A DNA stretch of 64,000 nucleotides from Chelonoidis abingdonii (taxonomy: Eukaryota > Chordata > Testudines > Testudinidae): the NCBI RefSeq assembly GCF_003597395.2, contig NC_133771.1:124109783-124173782 (forward strand), read 5' to 3'. Numbering within the stretch: position 1 is the first letter of the stretch; every line of letters begins with the position of its first letter. The notes beneath the pieces were generated by a model. It ran no database searches and had not been told where the DNA came from. It was given only the letters and a program-made list of their open reading frames with translations. Below are positions 23,220-33,725 of this stretch, one piece after another. The translations under genes and the position numbers were made by a program.

Positions 23220-23610
23220 CCTTATGCACGTGACAAAATCTCAACTCCTGCTACCGTATACTCCTTCAAATCCCTTCTTAAAACTCACCTCTGCCATGAT
23301 GCCTACAAAATATAGCTTGCTAATAGCTAGACCGAAGACAGCCTCTGACTGTTCCTCTTCCCCCTCTTTCCTTTTCTTAGTTCTAACCTCCCTATTTCTA
23401 ACCCCAATTACAAACCAAAAAAAACCCTGCAGTACATGTAATAAAGTTGTGCCAGTACTCTACCATATTAACTTGCTTGTATATTATATCCACATCCAGT
23501 CTTGTTTCTGTGTTTGTACAACACCCTGCACCAATGGGGTCCCAAGTCTGATTGAGGGCTTGGTATAAAAGTCTCCAACCAAATAAAATTAAATGAAATA
23601 AATAAAATTA
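23220..23610 (+). repeat. old LINE/SINE-like 3' tail ending in (aaataaa)n
   Basis: aaatcccttcttaaaactca, then tctgccatgatgcctac, continues to a gtttgtacaacaccctgcac / aatggggtccc tail and an A-rich aaataaaat end. It resembles the tail at 11045-11125. Old repeat of unnamed family. Confidence 0.45.
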
Positions 23611-24610
23611 GTGAAAATAACTGTCTTGTTCACTTACTACATTGGGCCCGGATCCTACAAATCAGCTCTGGTAGTGCAGACCTTTTGTACATTGTTGTCA
23701 AGCCCCACTGAAATCAAGTGGATTTGATTGCAGAATCATGGCCTGAGTTTGTGTGTTCTTTCCTTGCACCTCAGTTTGTGTTTTTTGTTTTGTTCCCCCC
23801 CCACCCTTTGGATGCAACAGATTCACCATCAAAGTCACATAAATGCTTGGTAGAGAACACAGCTGAATGAAAATTCATGCTATGAAAAACATTTATTTGA
23901 AGAGGAAAAAATATATCAAAGCAGTGACTGATATGAACTCTGTGTCTGCCAGTCTAGCCCTGGGAAACAGGTTACAAGTCTACAACAGGTTACAAGTTTA
24001 CAAACATGGGGGGAGGAGGGAATAAGAGATCCTGGAGCTCAAGGAGTTTGGGAAGCACTTGTTTAAGCAACATATCTCATTCAGGTTTCAGAATAGTAGC
24101 CGTGTTAGTCTGTATCTGCAAAAAGAGTAGGAGTACTTGTGGCACCTTAGAGACTAACAAATTTATTGTAGCATGACCTTTCCACTACATACATCCAATG
24201 AAGTGAGCTGTAGCCCATGAAAGCTTATACTACAACAAATTTTAGTCTCTAAGGGTATGTCTACACTACGGGATTATTCCGATTTTACAGAAACCGATTT
24301 TTGGAAACAGATTGTATAAAGTCGAGGGCACGCGGCCACACTAAGCACATTAATTTGGTGGTGTGCATCGATGTATCGAAGCTAGTGTCGACTTCCGGAG
24401 TGTTGCACTATGGGTAGCTATCCCATAGTTTCCACAGTCTCCCCTGCCCATTGGAATTCTGGGTTGAGATCCCAATGCCTGATGGGGCAAAAAATTGTCG
24501 CAGGTGGTTCTGGGTACAGCCTCACCCCTCTTTCTGTGAAAGCAACAGCAGACAACCGTTTTGCACCTTTTTTCCTGGGTGAACTATGCAGACACCATAC
24601 CACGGCAAGC

Positions 24611-26024
24611 ATGGAGCCTGCTCAGGTCAAGACAGCAGTCAAGAACATTGTAAACATATTGTGCATTCTTGTGCAGTTTATGCTGAACCAGGACCTGCAA
24701 AACCAGGCGAGGAGGAGGCGGCGGCTACGGCAGCGCGGCGACAAGAGTGGTGAGGAGATGGACACAGAATTCTCTCAAACTGCGGGCCCTGGCTCTTTGG
24801 AGATCATGCTGTTAATGGGGCGGGCTCTAGCTGTGGAACGCCCAGGAAAGAAGCACAGACTGGTGGGACTGCATAGTGTTGCAGATGTGGGACGATTCCT
24901 AGTGGCTGTGAAACTTTTGCATGCATAAGGGCACTTTCTTGGAACTATGTGACTTGCTTTCCCCTGCTCTGAAGTGCCAGAATACCAAGATGAGAGCAGC
25001 CCTCACAGTTCACAATCGAGTGGCTATAGCCCTCTGGAAGCTTGCAACGCCAGACAGCTACCGGTCAGTCGGGAATCAGTTTGGAGTGGGCAAATCTACT
25101 GTGCAGGTTGCTGTGTTGCACATAGCCAAAGCAATCACTGAGCTGCTGCTACCAAAGGTAGTGGCTCTGGTAAATGTGCAGGTCATAGTGGAAGCAGCAG
25201 AGAATCCTGTGGCACCTTATAGACTAACAGATGTTTTGGAGCATGAGCTTTCGTGAGTGAATACCCACTTCGTCAGATCCAGACTAACACGGCTACCCCT
25301 CTGATACTTGACAGGTCATAGTGGATGGCTTTGCTGCAATGGGATTTTCTAACTGTGGTGGGGCGATAGATGGAACCCATATACCTATCTTGGCACTGGA
25401 GCACCAGAATAGCCAGTACATAAACCGCAAGGGGTACTTTTCAGTGGTGCTGCAAGCACTGGTGGATCACAAGGGACTTTTCACCAACACCAACGTGGGA
25501 TGGCCAGGCAAGATTCATGATGCTCGTGTCTTCAGGAACACTAATCTGTTTAAACAGCTGCAGCAAGAGATTTACTTCCCAGACCAGAAAATAACAGTTG
25601 GGGATGTTGAAATGCCTATAGTTATCCTGGGTGACCCAGCCTACCCCTTAATGCCATGGCTCGTGAAGCCATACACAGGCAGCCTGGACAGTAGTCAGGA
25701 GCTGTTCAGCTACAGGCTGAGCAAGTGAGAATGGTGGTAGAATGTGTATTTGGATATTTAAAGGGACGCTGGCGCATGTTACTGACTCGCTCAGACCTCA
25801 GCCAAACCAATATCCCCTTTGTTATTGCTGCTTGCTGTGTGCTCCACAGTCTCTGTGAGAGTAAGGGGGAGATGTTTATGGTGGGGTGGGAGGCTGAGGC
25901 AAATCACCTGGCTGCTGATTACGTGCAGCTAGACACCAGGGCGATTGGGAGAGCACACCAGGAAGCGCTGTGCATCAGAGAAGCTTTGAAAACCAGTTTC
26001 ATGACTGGCCAGGCTATGGTGTGA
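24611..26024 (+). pseudogene. Harbinger (DDE_4) transposase, interrupted and frameshifted
   Basis: In an intact element this protein would cut and rejoin the transposon ends in the nucleus. The likely start is ATG 24611 (MEPAQ...), after which comes an Arg-rich patch (24710-24740). A frameshift lies near 24900. Then LELCDLLSPALK leads to a helix-turn-helix-like YRSVGNQFGVGKSTV at about 25060-25105. A PLE-tail insertion interrupts it at 25193-25311. The catalytic motifs follow: Asp in AIDGTHIPIL (codon at 25369), Asp in ILGDPAYPL (25633) and Glu in VVECVFG (25740), about 35 residues after the second Asp. A one-base loss near 25720-25730 gives a premature TGA. The frame ends at 26024. Confidence 0.9.
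25193..25311 (-). mobile_element. PLE-tail insertion inside the transposase, 14-bp TSD
   Basis: Flanked by perfect caggtcatagtgga at 25179-25192 and 25312-25325. It contains the reversed PLE tail (agaatcctgtggcacc ... gagcatgagctttcgtg ... acttcgtcagatcc) and then an inverted leader, actaacacggctacccctct. Insert plus duplicated target is 133 bp, which moves the transposase frame by one, exactly as the reading frame before and after shows. It postdates the Harbinger insertion. Confidence 0.92.
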
Positions 26025-26127
26025 AAGTTCTGTTTGTTTCTCCCTGATGAAAACCAGCCCCCTTGATTGACTCATTCCCTGTAAGCAACCCACCCTCCCC
26101 CTTCGATCACAGCTTGCTTTCTAAGGA

Positions 26128-26167
26128 AATAAAGTCACTATCGTTTAAAAAGCATCTATTCTTTATT
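26128..26167. promoter_or_regulatory. convergent poly(A) signals between the two Harbinger genes
   Basis: aataaa at 26128-26133 on the + strand follows the transposase stop (26024). On the minus strand AATAAA lies at 26162-26167 (+ strand tttatt), downstream of the Myb-like gene. They face each other with 28 bp between them, as expected for two tail-to-tail genes. Confidence 0.7.
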
Positions 26168-26173
26168 AACTGA

Positions 26174-28380
26174 TTATAAAAAGAGGGAGAGAACTGAGAA
26201 GGTAGCCCGGGTGGGGTTTGGGAGGAGGATAGGAAGGAAGAGAAAAGCCACTTCAGAAGTTCGAAATAATGACAGCCTTTTGCTTGGGCTGTCCACTGGG
26301 GTGGAGTGGGCGGGTGCATGGAGCCTCCTCCCCTGCGTTCTTACATGTCTGGGTGAAGAGGCTATGGAACTTGGGGAGGTGGGAGGGTGGTTATACAGGG
26401 GCTGCAGTGGCACTCTGTGATCCTGCTGCCATTCCTGAAGCTCCTCTAGAGGCAGGAGCATGTCAGTTTGATCACACAGCAGCCGCAGCGTTGCATCCCG
26501 CTATCGCTGATCTTCCTGCCGCAACCTCTCATCTCGAGCGTCCCTCCTGTCCTCACGGTCACTGGCATCTTTCCTGTACTTTGATACCATGTCCTTCCAC
26601 TGATTCAGATGAGCTCTTTCATTGCGGGTCGGTTCCATGCTTTCAGAGAACATTTCATCTCATGTCCTTTTTTTCCGCTGCATTATCTGAGATAGCCTTC
26701 GGGACAGAGGAGGGAGGCTTGAAAAATTTGCAGCTGCGGGAGGGAGGAGAGAAAAGAAAGAGAAGTTTTTAAGAAGTTACATTTTACAGAACAATGCTTA
26801 TACTCTCTTTCATGGTGAACAACACTATTCACCTACATAGCACATGTGATTTCAGTACAAGGTCCCATTTTGCATCTTAATATTGAGTGCCTGCGGCTTT
26901 GGTGTTAGAGATCACAATGCAGGTCCGGGCAACAGAATTCAGCTTGCATGCGGCCATGGTAAGCCATTGTCTTTAGGCTTCTGCAGCCTTCATAAAACCA
27001 CCGCCCTCCTTTGCCACATACCAACCAAAGCCCCTTGAGTGCTGCGACTTTCCTGTTAACGTGCAGCAGCAGAAACCAAACTAACCCCCCCCCCCCAATC
27101 CAATTCTCTGAGATGATCGCTTTACCCCTCCCTCCACTGCGTGGCTGGTATCAGGGAAGATCCCTGCTAGCCAAACACAAAAAAGCTCAGTGCCAGTCTT
27201 CCTCCCCCTTCCACCCCCCAGCTTGGCTAACTGCAGAGAAGGATTTCTTTTAAGCCACAGGCAAACAGCCCAGTAGGAATGGCCACCTCGGTCCCCTTAA
27301 TTAAATTCCCGTATTTCAACCAGGTTACCATGGACGATATCACTCTCCTGAGGATAACATAGTGAGAGAAAGAATGGATATTACTTGAATGCCAGCAAAC
27401 ACTGGGACCATATGCTGCCAGGCTTTGTCATGCAGTGATACCCGATTACTTGCTACATGCATGGCGTGGTCAAGTGTCTTACCATGGAGGACTGAATAAG
27501 GCTGCCCTGCCCAGAAACCTTCTGAAAAGGCTTTTGGAGTACCTCCAGGAGAGCTTCATGGAGATGTCTCTCGAGGATTTCCGCTCCAATCCCGACAGTG
27601 TTAACAGACTTTTGCCACTAACTGTAGCTGGCAACCCAAGTGCCTCAGGCAATTAAATCATAAAAAAAGCTTGCTTTTAAACCATGTTTGTTATATTAAC
27701 AAGGGTAACACTTCACAGAGTCTCCTTCCATGGCTTCATGGTCTGGGATACTGCCTTGGGAGGGTAACTTCAGCAGGCTGAGAAAAAGATCCTGGCTGTT
27801 GGGATAACGGAGTGCGTATGCTCTCCACAAGGTTGTCGGCGTCTCATTTCCCCATCCGCAGAATCCTCAGGCATGGCTGAGATTACTCCCTCCTCGGAAT
27901 CCACGGTCAGGGGTGGGGTAGTGGTGGCGTCCCCCCGCGCCCCGAATTGCATGCAGCTCAGTGTAGAAGCGGCATGTCTGCGACTCTGCCCTGGACCTTC
28001 CATTTGCTTCTTTGGTTTTCTGGTAGGCTTGTCTGAGCTCCTTAACTTTCACGCGGCACTGTAGTGAGTCCCTGTTGTGGTCTCTCTCCATCATGCCCTT
28101 GGAGATTTTTTCAAATGTTTTGACATTTCATTGTTTGGAGCATAGTTCTGCTAGCATGGAAACTTCTCCCCATATAGCCATCAAATCCAGTATCTCCCAT
28201 ACGGTCCATGCTAGTGCTCTTTTTCGATTCTCGGACTGCATGGTTACCTGTGCTGATGAGCTCTGCGTGGTCACCTGTGCTTTCCACGCAGGGCAAACAG
28301 GAAATGAAATTCAAAAGTTCATGGGGCTTTTCCTGTCTACCTGACCACTGCATCTGAGTTCAGATTGCACCATTGTGACT
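26174..28380 (-). pseudogene. Harbinger Myb/SANT-like DNA-binding partner, decayed
   Basis: Minus-strand fragments run in order from 28353 to 26174. A degraded trihelix/SANT-type N-terminus (28353-28111) is followed by RVKVKELRQAYQKTKEANGR and CRFYTELHAIRG at 28050-27930, typical of the Myb/SANT-like domain carried by Harbinger elements and HARBI1-partner proteins. Then comes an acidic stretch (TVDSEEGVISAMPED). After an intron-sized gap of about 1 kb, a charged, probably helical segment (REDRRDARDERLRQED, about 26580-26500) and a Pro/Ser-rich tail (26461-26174) follow. In-frame stops and frame changes break it. In active relatives this partner helps bind transposon ends and import the transposase. 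Confidence 0.75.
27330..27656 (+). pseudogene. unrecognised third reading frame in the Harbinger element
   Basis: From ATG 27330 (MDDITLLRIT) the frame meets two adjacent stops at 27360-27365 and then stays open for about 97 codons to TAA 27654-27656. The residues include PDYLLHAWRGQVSYHGG, KRLLEYLQESFMEMSLEDF and NRLLPLTVAG. It sits on the + strand within the gap between the two parts of the minus-strand Myb-like gene. An attaaa lies at the stop, followed by an A-run. The composition looks like protein (hydrophobic periodicity, Leu-rich helices), but I recognise no domain. Confidence 0.45.
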
Positions 28381-28657
28381 GCTCTGGACAGCACAGTGGG
28401 ATAGCTCCCGGAGGCCAAGACCGTCAAATTGCGGCCACGCTAACCCTAATTTGAAATGGCAATACCGATTTCAGTGCTACGCTCCTCGTCGGGGAGGAGT
28501 ACAGATATCGATATCAATAGCCCTTTATATCGAAGTAAAGGGCTTCGTTGTGTGGATGGGTGCAGGGTTAATTCGGCTTAACGCTGCTAAATTTTGAGAT
28601 AAACTCGTAGTGTAGACCAGGCCTAAGGTGCCACAAGTACTCCTATATCTCATTCAG

Positions 28658-30425
28658 ACAGTGAAGCAGTGACAGCTAGAAGTGAAACACAGGAGTTTGT
28701 CTCCATCTCTTACCATTAGACAACACTTTGTACTTATAGCTGTTGCAGCTATTTAACCTGTATCTATGGAACTAAAGATAAGTCTGATTGGTAATATAGA
28801 TCAAAGAGAACAATTCATAATTTTTATCATTGTTTAAATTTCTCTCTATTTATTAAACTATTACTGTCTTTTGTACAATATATCTTTTTTCCCCTCATGT
28901 AACAGAAATTTAAGAATGAAAAGCGAGTAAGAAAGTATTCTACTTCAGGTGATACCATGTATGTAGGTCAGAGTATTCTTTTGAGTTTAAAAAAAAAAAA
29001 AGAGTCCATATGAGGCTGCACCTCTGATTTCTGTGTCATACATCAGTTATGGGTGTATTTTTTAATTCTCCACCTTCTAATTGTCAGATGGAGATCAAAA
29101 TCAGATTCCTCCAGTCGCTCAGAGGTACGAAAGCCTTGCTTTGTTGTTTTGTCTGTAGGAAGTGGCTGTATTTTTCTATTAATGTGTTTTATAGCTGCAC
29201 AGCTAAGCCAGCAGAGTCAATATTGCATTTGTCATTTGCTGCATCTCCCTACCAGACCATAACAACAACTGTCAGTGAGGTCTGTTCAGAAATACCTTGA
29301 TCTTTCTGCTGAAGGTTTGCAATCTGCTTCTTTCTTCATCCCTTTTCTAGTAAAGAGCTCAAAGCCTGTAGGGTTCTTGCTGTGCTCTCTTCACTGCTCT
29401 TCTTACATGTCCTTACTTTTCTGCAAAACTCAGTCCCCTTGTCCAAGTATGATTATACAATTAAAAGGGTTTTTGGGTGTTAAGAAGAGATGTTTTATCG
29501 TTCCTTAGGCATACTTAGTTCAGAGGACAGTGCTTGATAATTATCTCTCCAGCACCAGTGTGTTCTATTTTTATCCAGCAATGACAGACCAGTCCTCCCA
29601 CACTCATGTTAACCTTCAAACACAGCTTCTAAAAATGATCTGAGAAAAGCAGAGTATTTTATGGAAAAATATAGCTGTAAAATTGCACTCTGCCCTTAAT
29701 CTTTGGATTCTTTTGTTTGGGGAGATTCAGAGATTGCACCATAGTTTGGATCTGTAACTGAAGACAGCTAATGTAACTGTAAGAGTGTTGAGTGGAGTCT
29801 GTCAATGATACTTCCAAGTATGGTACATTAATCTTTGTTCTGTCACCAAGCTGTCAATTAGTGACAGTTGTTTTGTGATGTCTGAAGATGGGCTGAGGCC
29901 ACCAGCTCACTTCCCATAGGTCATTGAATAGCTGTTATAGGGAAATGAATTTAATTTTTTTTTTAATGCTTCTTATTTAATAGAGCTACTGTAGGATGGA
30001 GATGTATTTGTCTCTTTCATTGGGTTCCCATGTTGTCAGTGTCATAAATTACTTTTTTTTTTTTTTTTTTAAAGGAAGAACTGCCACTACCATTTTGGAG
30101 GGAATATTTTGCTTTAAAAGCTCAAAGTTTGCTTTCAGGGAATAGTCTCCAATATTTGCTTTAAAAATGTGTCTGTGAACACAAACTTATCCCTGTGAAG
30201 AAACATATTTACCAGTATTGGAGCTTGGTGAAATTTTTTGGTTGAAACTTTTTCACCAAAAATGTGGATTTGGGTTGTCTGAAACATTTAGTGAATTCAT
30301 GTTGATTTAGATGAATTGTTTTGGTCAAAAAAATTTGGGGGGGAAATGTTGAAATGAGCCATTTTGACGTTTTCAAACTAAACATAATTTTTTGGGCTAC
30401 ACTCATAAGAGGACTTAAGCATCAT
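28658..30425. other. intronic stretch without a recognised feature
   Basis: AT-rich filler with A- and T-tracts near 28989 and 30053-30071. Nothing else is recognised. Confidence 0.5.
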
Positions 30426-30427
30426 TC

Positions 30428-30576
30428 ACAAAATGGTAATGGTGGTTGTGCCAAGTGGTTAGGGCACTCACCTGGGAGGTGGGAGACCTGGGGTCAAGTA
30501 AAGAGTGGAGGATTCAAACCTTGGTCTCCCTCCAACATCCCAGGTGAATGCCCTAATCACTGGGCTATTGAGTGGG
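30428..30576. repeat. tRNA-like inverted-repeat SINE fragment
   Basis: The first half, tggttagggcactcacctgg, then gaggtgggagacctgggg, is mirrored by cttggtctccctccaacatc, then ccaggtgaatgccctaatca, giving a self-complementary unit of about 150 bp. The A-box-like tggttagggc suggests a SINE-derived head-to-head pair. Family unnamed. Confidence 0.5.
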
Positions 30577-32590
30577 GGCGAGAAGGGGGAAAATGCATAC
30601 TGCCAACATTGCCTTTCTTCCCTGTTTTGTGATCAAGCCCCTCATTTGCAAATTCCCTTTGCTTTTATTTTTAAAATTGGGTAAAATGCCCAAAATTGTA
30701 AATTTTAGGTTGAATTAAAGGAATTTGACTCAAAATGAAACTTTTCTGACTTTTTAATTCACTGAACGTTCAAAAAAACTTGGTTTCAGGTTGACTGGAA
30801 ACCAATTTTTTTCCACAACTACCAAAAATATAAAAAATCACTTACTAGTACAGCTCTAGCCAAATTGTCTGAGGAAAGTGAACACACCAGGGAATGCAAG
30901 TGAAGCTAAAGCAAGTGGATTCAAAAATTTGAACAACTGGGGAAATGTTTGGTAGTATTTGACCAGTTCTAAAAACAACTAAACTGTTTTTAATGTATAT
31001 TGAGCTTTACATAGCAGCACAAATGCATGTAAAGGGTCATTATCAGCTTTGAATTTTTAAAAAACAATAGATTTCAAATATATAATTCTTTTATGAAACC
31101 TCATTGAAATTGTGTCCTAGAATGGCTTTAAAAAATTCCTTTGTATAAAAAAAGTACAACGTTTTTGTTTGTGTGGGGATTTTTTTCCTGCTCTTTTGCT
31201 GTTTAAAACTGTCACCTGGGTAGGCTGAGAATAATCATACTAGACAAACTTAGGTCTTTTATTTTCTTCCTCTCTGTGCCTGTGTCTGCCTGCTGTTTCT
31301 TCAGGGTCAGCTCTGCTACTTCTGTTAGTGAACACTCTCTTACAGAACCTAGGGCAGAGTATATATAAGAGCTCTTCCTCTAAAGCAGTGTGCGATTTGT
31401 GATTATCATCATGCTAATGTCACAATTTCAAGGTAACTGCACCTGTATTTTTCCTTCCATGATCCTACAGGGGCACCCACTAAAACATTTCTGGCTTCCA
31501 GCTATCACCTCTCTTGGGTGGAGATCAGTGTCTCACTGCCTTCTGACTGGCGGTTTTGAGGCTACACAGCTCCCTGATCTACACTGTGCTGTTCTGAGCA
31601 AGCCTGTCTGTCTAAAAGGCATTTCCTATGCTTGGCTTTTCAAGGGCTATGAATAGTATATTGCCAGCAGTTACAAGTTACCAGAGATCTCCTTCTAAGC
31701 AAACACATTTATTCTGAAGGTGAAAAAATTTCAGAGAGAGCATATAAAACAAGAGAACCTACATGCATGCTAAAAAGCTTACCAGTCATCACACTCAAGT
31801 GACAATGTCAGTCCTTCAAACTCCACAATTGGGTTTCCTCCTGGTTACAAGTTGATGTCAGTTTTTAGTCTTCAGGAATCAGAACAAAGTCCCAAAGTAA
31901 GTTTAAGATTGAGTGTTTTTCTGGTCTCTGGAGAATTCAGTTTGAACCAGAATGTGAGCTTTCCCAGGACTTGGTCCTCTGTGGAGGTGTTATCTGAATA
32001 ATTTGCCTTAATCGTCCCTTACTATTTTCACTTCCTGGAGCTGCTGTGTTAATCCTGTGGAGTGCACACAATCCCTGGCCTGCAATGATGTATAAACCAT
32101 ACATGCACTTAATACAATATGGTCTCCCAAACAGGACAACTTCCTGCAATCTATCTGGCACAGCTACAAAATGAGACAGGAAGTGCAACTGAGTGAAACT
32201 GACTCCACCAAGTTCTGTCAAGTGGAGACAGTAAACACAGTGGGGGGTGGGGAAATACTGTTTTTCTAATTCATTTACAGTAATTTTGAGGAATTACTTG
32301 GGCTTCCTGGAAGATATGCTGTAGTCAGACTCATGTTATTGAGCTCAGTACAGGGATAAATGGGTGAAATTCTATGACTTGTCTGATACAGGAAGTCATG
32401 TTAATTGATCTAATAGGGATCAGATTCTCAGGTATAAATGATTGTTTTAAATTGATGGTATCCCTTTAATAGAACATCAGAGCAGTTGGTTCCAGGTTCC
32501 GTGTTATTACTAAGTAGCATTTTTGTAGTGCTTTGGATCTTCAAAGTGTCTTTCAAGTATTAACAAATTAATTTCTTCCAAGTTTAAAAA
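30577..32590. other. intronic stretch, possible old retroelement at 31200-32230
   Basis: 31360-31380 has a TATA-like sequence (gagtatatataagagc) followed by sequence resembling LTR leaders. I could not find matched ends or a TSD, so I make no element call. Confidence 0.35.
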
Positions 32591-32596
32591 AAAATT

Positions 32597-32706
32597 CTAC
32601 TTTTGCAAGTTGCGCTTTCACGATAGAGATTGCATTACAGTACTTGTATGAGGTAAAAGAAATAGTATTTTTCAATACATCTTTTTTACAGTGCAAATAC
32701 CTTGTA
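32597..32706 (+). repeat. fragment of the foldback hAT element family
   Basis: tttcacgatagagattgca, then ttacagtacttgtatgagg and acagtgcaaatac match the right arm of the element at 17475-18343 (about 18050-18140). Both ends are missing. Confidence 0.75.
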
Positions 32707-32944
32707 AGGAGTGAAACAGTATCTTCAAATTTTGATAGGTCTGATTTTCTTCAGAGATTGTGTTTGTGATTGTGTTTCAGCTAGATATTTATCAAGAGAT
32801 TCTAATATTTTTGTTAATTTTCTCATTTGTCGAAGAGTGTATTGCCTCCTTGGTCTTTTAATCTTTTGATGTGGGAAGTTGGATTTTTTTTCCCTCAATA
32901 TCATGGAATGCTACTCTTAGCACATAACAAATGATTACATATTT

Positions 32945-33611
32945 CCAGCTAAAACCCCTCCAACGCATCATCAGGAATCTACAACCCATCCTGGACAATG
33001 ATCCCACGCTTTCACAGGCCTTGGGTGGCAGGCCAATCCTCGCCCGCAGACAACCTACCTACCTGAAACGTATTCTCACCAGCAACTGCGCACCGCATCA
33101 TAGTAGCTCTAGCTCAGGAACCAATCCATGCAACAAACCTCGATGCCAACTCTGCCCAGATATCTACACCAGCGACACCATCACAGGACCTAACCAGATC
33201 AGCCACACCATCACCGGTTCATTCACTTGCACGTCCACCAATGTAATATACGCCATCATATGCCAGCAATGCCCCTCTGCTATGTACATCGGCCAAACTG
33301 GACAGTCACTACGGAAAAGGATAAATGGACACAAATCAGATATTAGGAATGGCAATATACAAAAACCTGTAGGAGAGCACTTCAACCTCCCTGGCCACAC
33401 TATAGCAGACCTTAAGGTGGCCATCCTGCAGCAAAAAAACTTCAGGACCAGACTTCAAAGAGAAACTGCTGAGCTTCAGTTCATCTGCAAATTTGACACC
33501 ATCAGCTCAGGATTAAACAAAGACTGTGAATGGCTTGCCAACTACAAAACCAGTTTCTCCTCCCTTGGTTTTCACACCTCAACTGCTAGAACAGGGCCTC
33601 ATCCTCCCTGA
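32945..33611 (+). pseudogene. PLE polyprotein C-terminus with GIY-YIG nuclease (5'-truncated, frame open)
   Basis: The frame is open for 226 codons from an ATG at 32931 in flanking DNA to TGA at 33609-33611. Residue numbers here count from that ATG, so the element itself begins near residue 6. A linker contains a Cys cluster (C67, C72, C75) and a further Cys pair at C111 and C114. The GIY-YIG module follows: VIYAI (105-109), MYIGQTG (118-124), Arg-rich LRKRINGHK (127-135), then GEHFNLPGH (148-156) and a Glu-containing helix RETAELQF (177-184). GIY-YIG nucleases nick the DNA target that primes PLE reverse transcription. The absence of internal stops suggests a recent insertion. Confidence 0.9.
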
Positions 33612-33687
33612 TTGAACTAACCTCGTTATCTCTAGCTTGCTTGCTAGCATATATATACCTGCCCCAGGAAATTTCCACTACCTGCGT

Positions 33688-33725
33688 CTGACGAAGTGGG
33701 TATTCACCCACGAAAGCTCATGCTC
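33688..33725 (+). ncRNA. hammerhead-ribozyme-like fold in the PLE tail
   Basis: ctgacga (33688-33694), an extra a, hairpin gtgggt-attc-acccac (33696-33711, six perfect pairs), gaaa (33712-33715), mini-stem gc-tcat-gc (33716-33723), then tc. This is the hammerhead order CUGANGA, stem II, GAAA, stem III, NUH, with short stem III. PLEs are known to carry hammerhead ribozymes in their terminal repeats. The extra A after CUGANGA and a weak stem I (cgt/acg with a four-base offset) depart from the consensus, so activity is uncertain. Confidence 0.55.

Larger units (their letters stand above)
24253..28623 (+). mobile_element. near-complete PIF/Harbinger DNA transposon, 4371 bp, TSD TAA
   Basis: Termini gggtatgtctacactacgg and ctcgtagtgtagaccaggcc are inverted repeats bounded by TAA at 24250-24252 and 28624-28626. 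Inside are a DDE transposase gene (+), a Myb/SANT-like gene on the opposite strand, convergent poly(A) signals between them, and an extra + strand frame. The two-gene layout is the known Harbinger arrangement. All genes carry disabling lesions, so this copy is not autonomous now. Confidence 0.92.
24085..28644. mobile_element. outer PLE-tail palindrome, split by the Harbinger element
   Basis: The left part 24085-24249 (gtagccgtgttagtctgtat, aggagtacttgtggcacc, gagactaacaaat) and the right end 28627-28644 (ggtgccacaagtactcct) are the two arms of one palindrome: the right end is the reverse complement of aggagtacttgtggcacc. A perfect 13-bp duplication, atatctcattcag, flanks it at 24072-24084 and 28645-28657. 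The original insertion was about 186 bp. It carries a hairpin followed by GAAAGC at 24203-24224, as in the PLE tail at 33.7 kb. Confidence 0.85.

Noticed and set aside
23098..23568. 156-codon + strand frame
   Set aside because: Runs through a CR1 3' end and an old repeat tail; the reading frame is incidental.
24611..26024. Functional host HARBI1-like gene
   Set aside because: It is bounded by transposon termini and TSD, carries two frameshifts and a PLE insertion, and shares the element with a Myb-like gene. It is a transposon copy.
31360..32230. Possible full LTR or ERV around the TATA-like sequence at 31365
   Set aside because: I could not find TG...CA ends or a matching target-site duplication.
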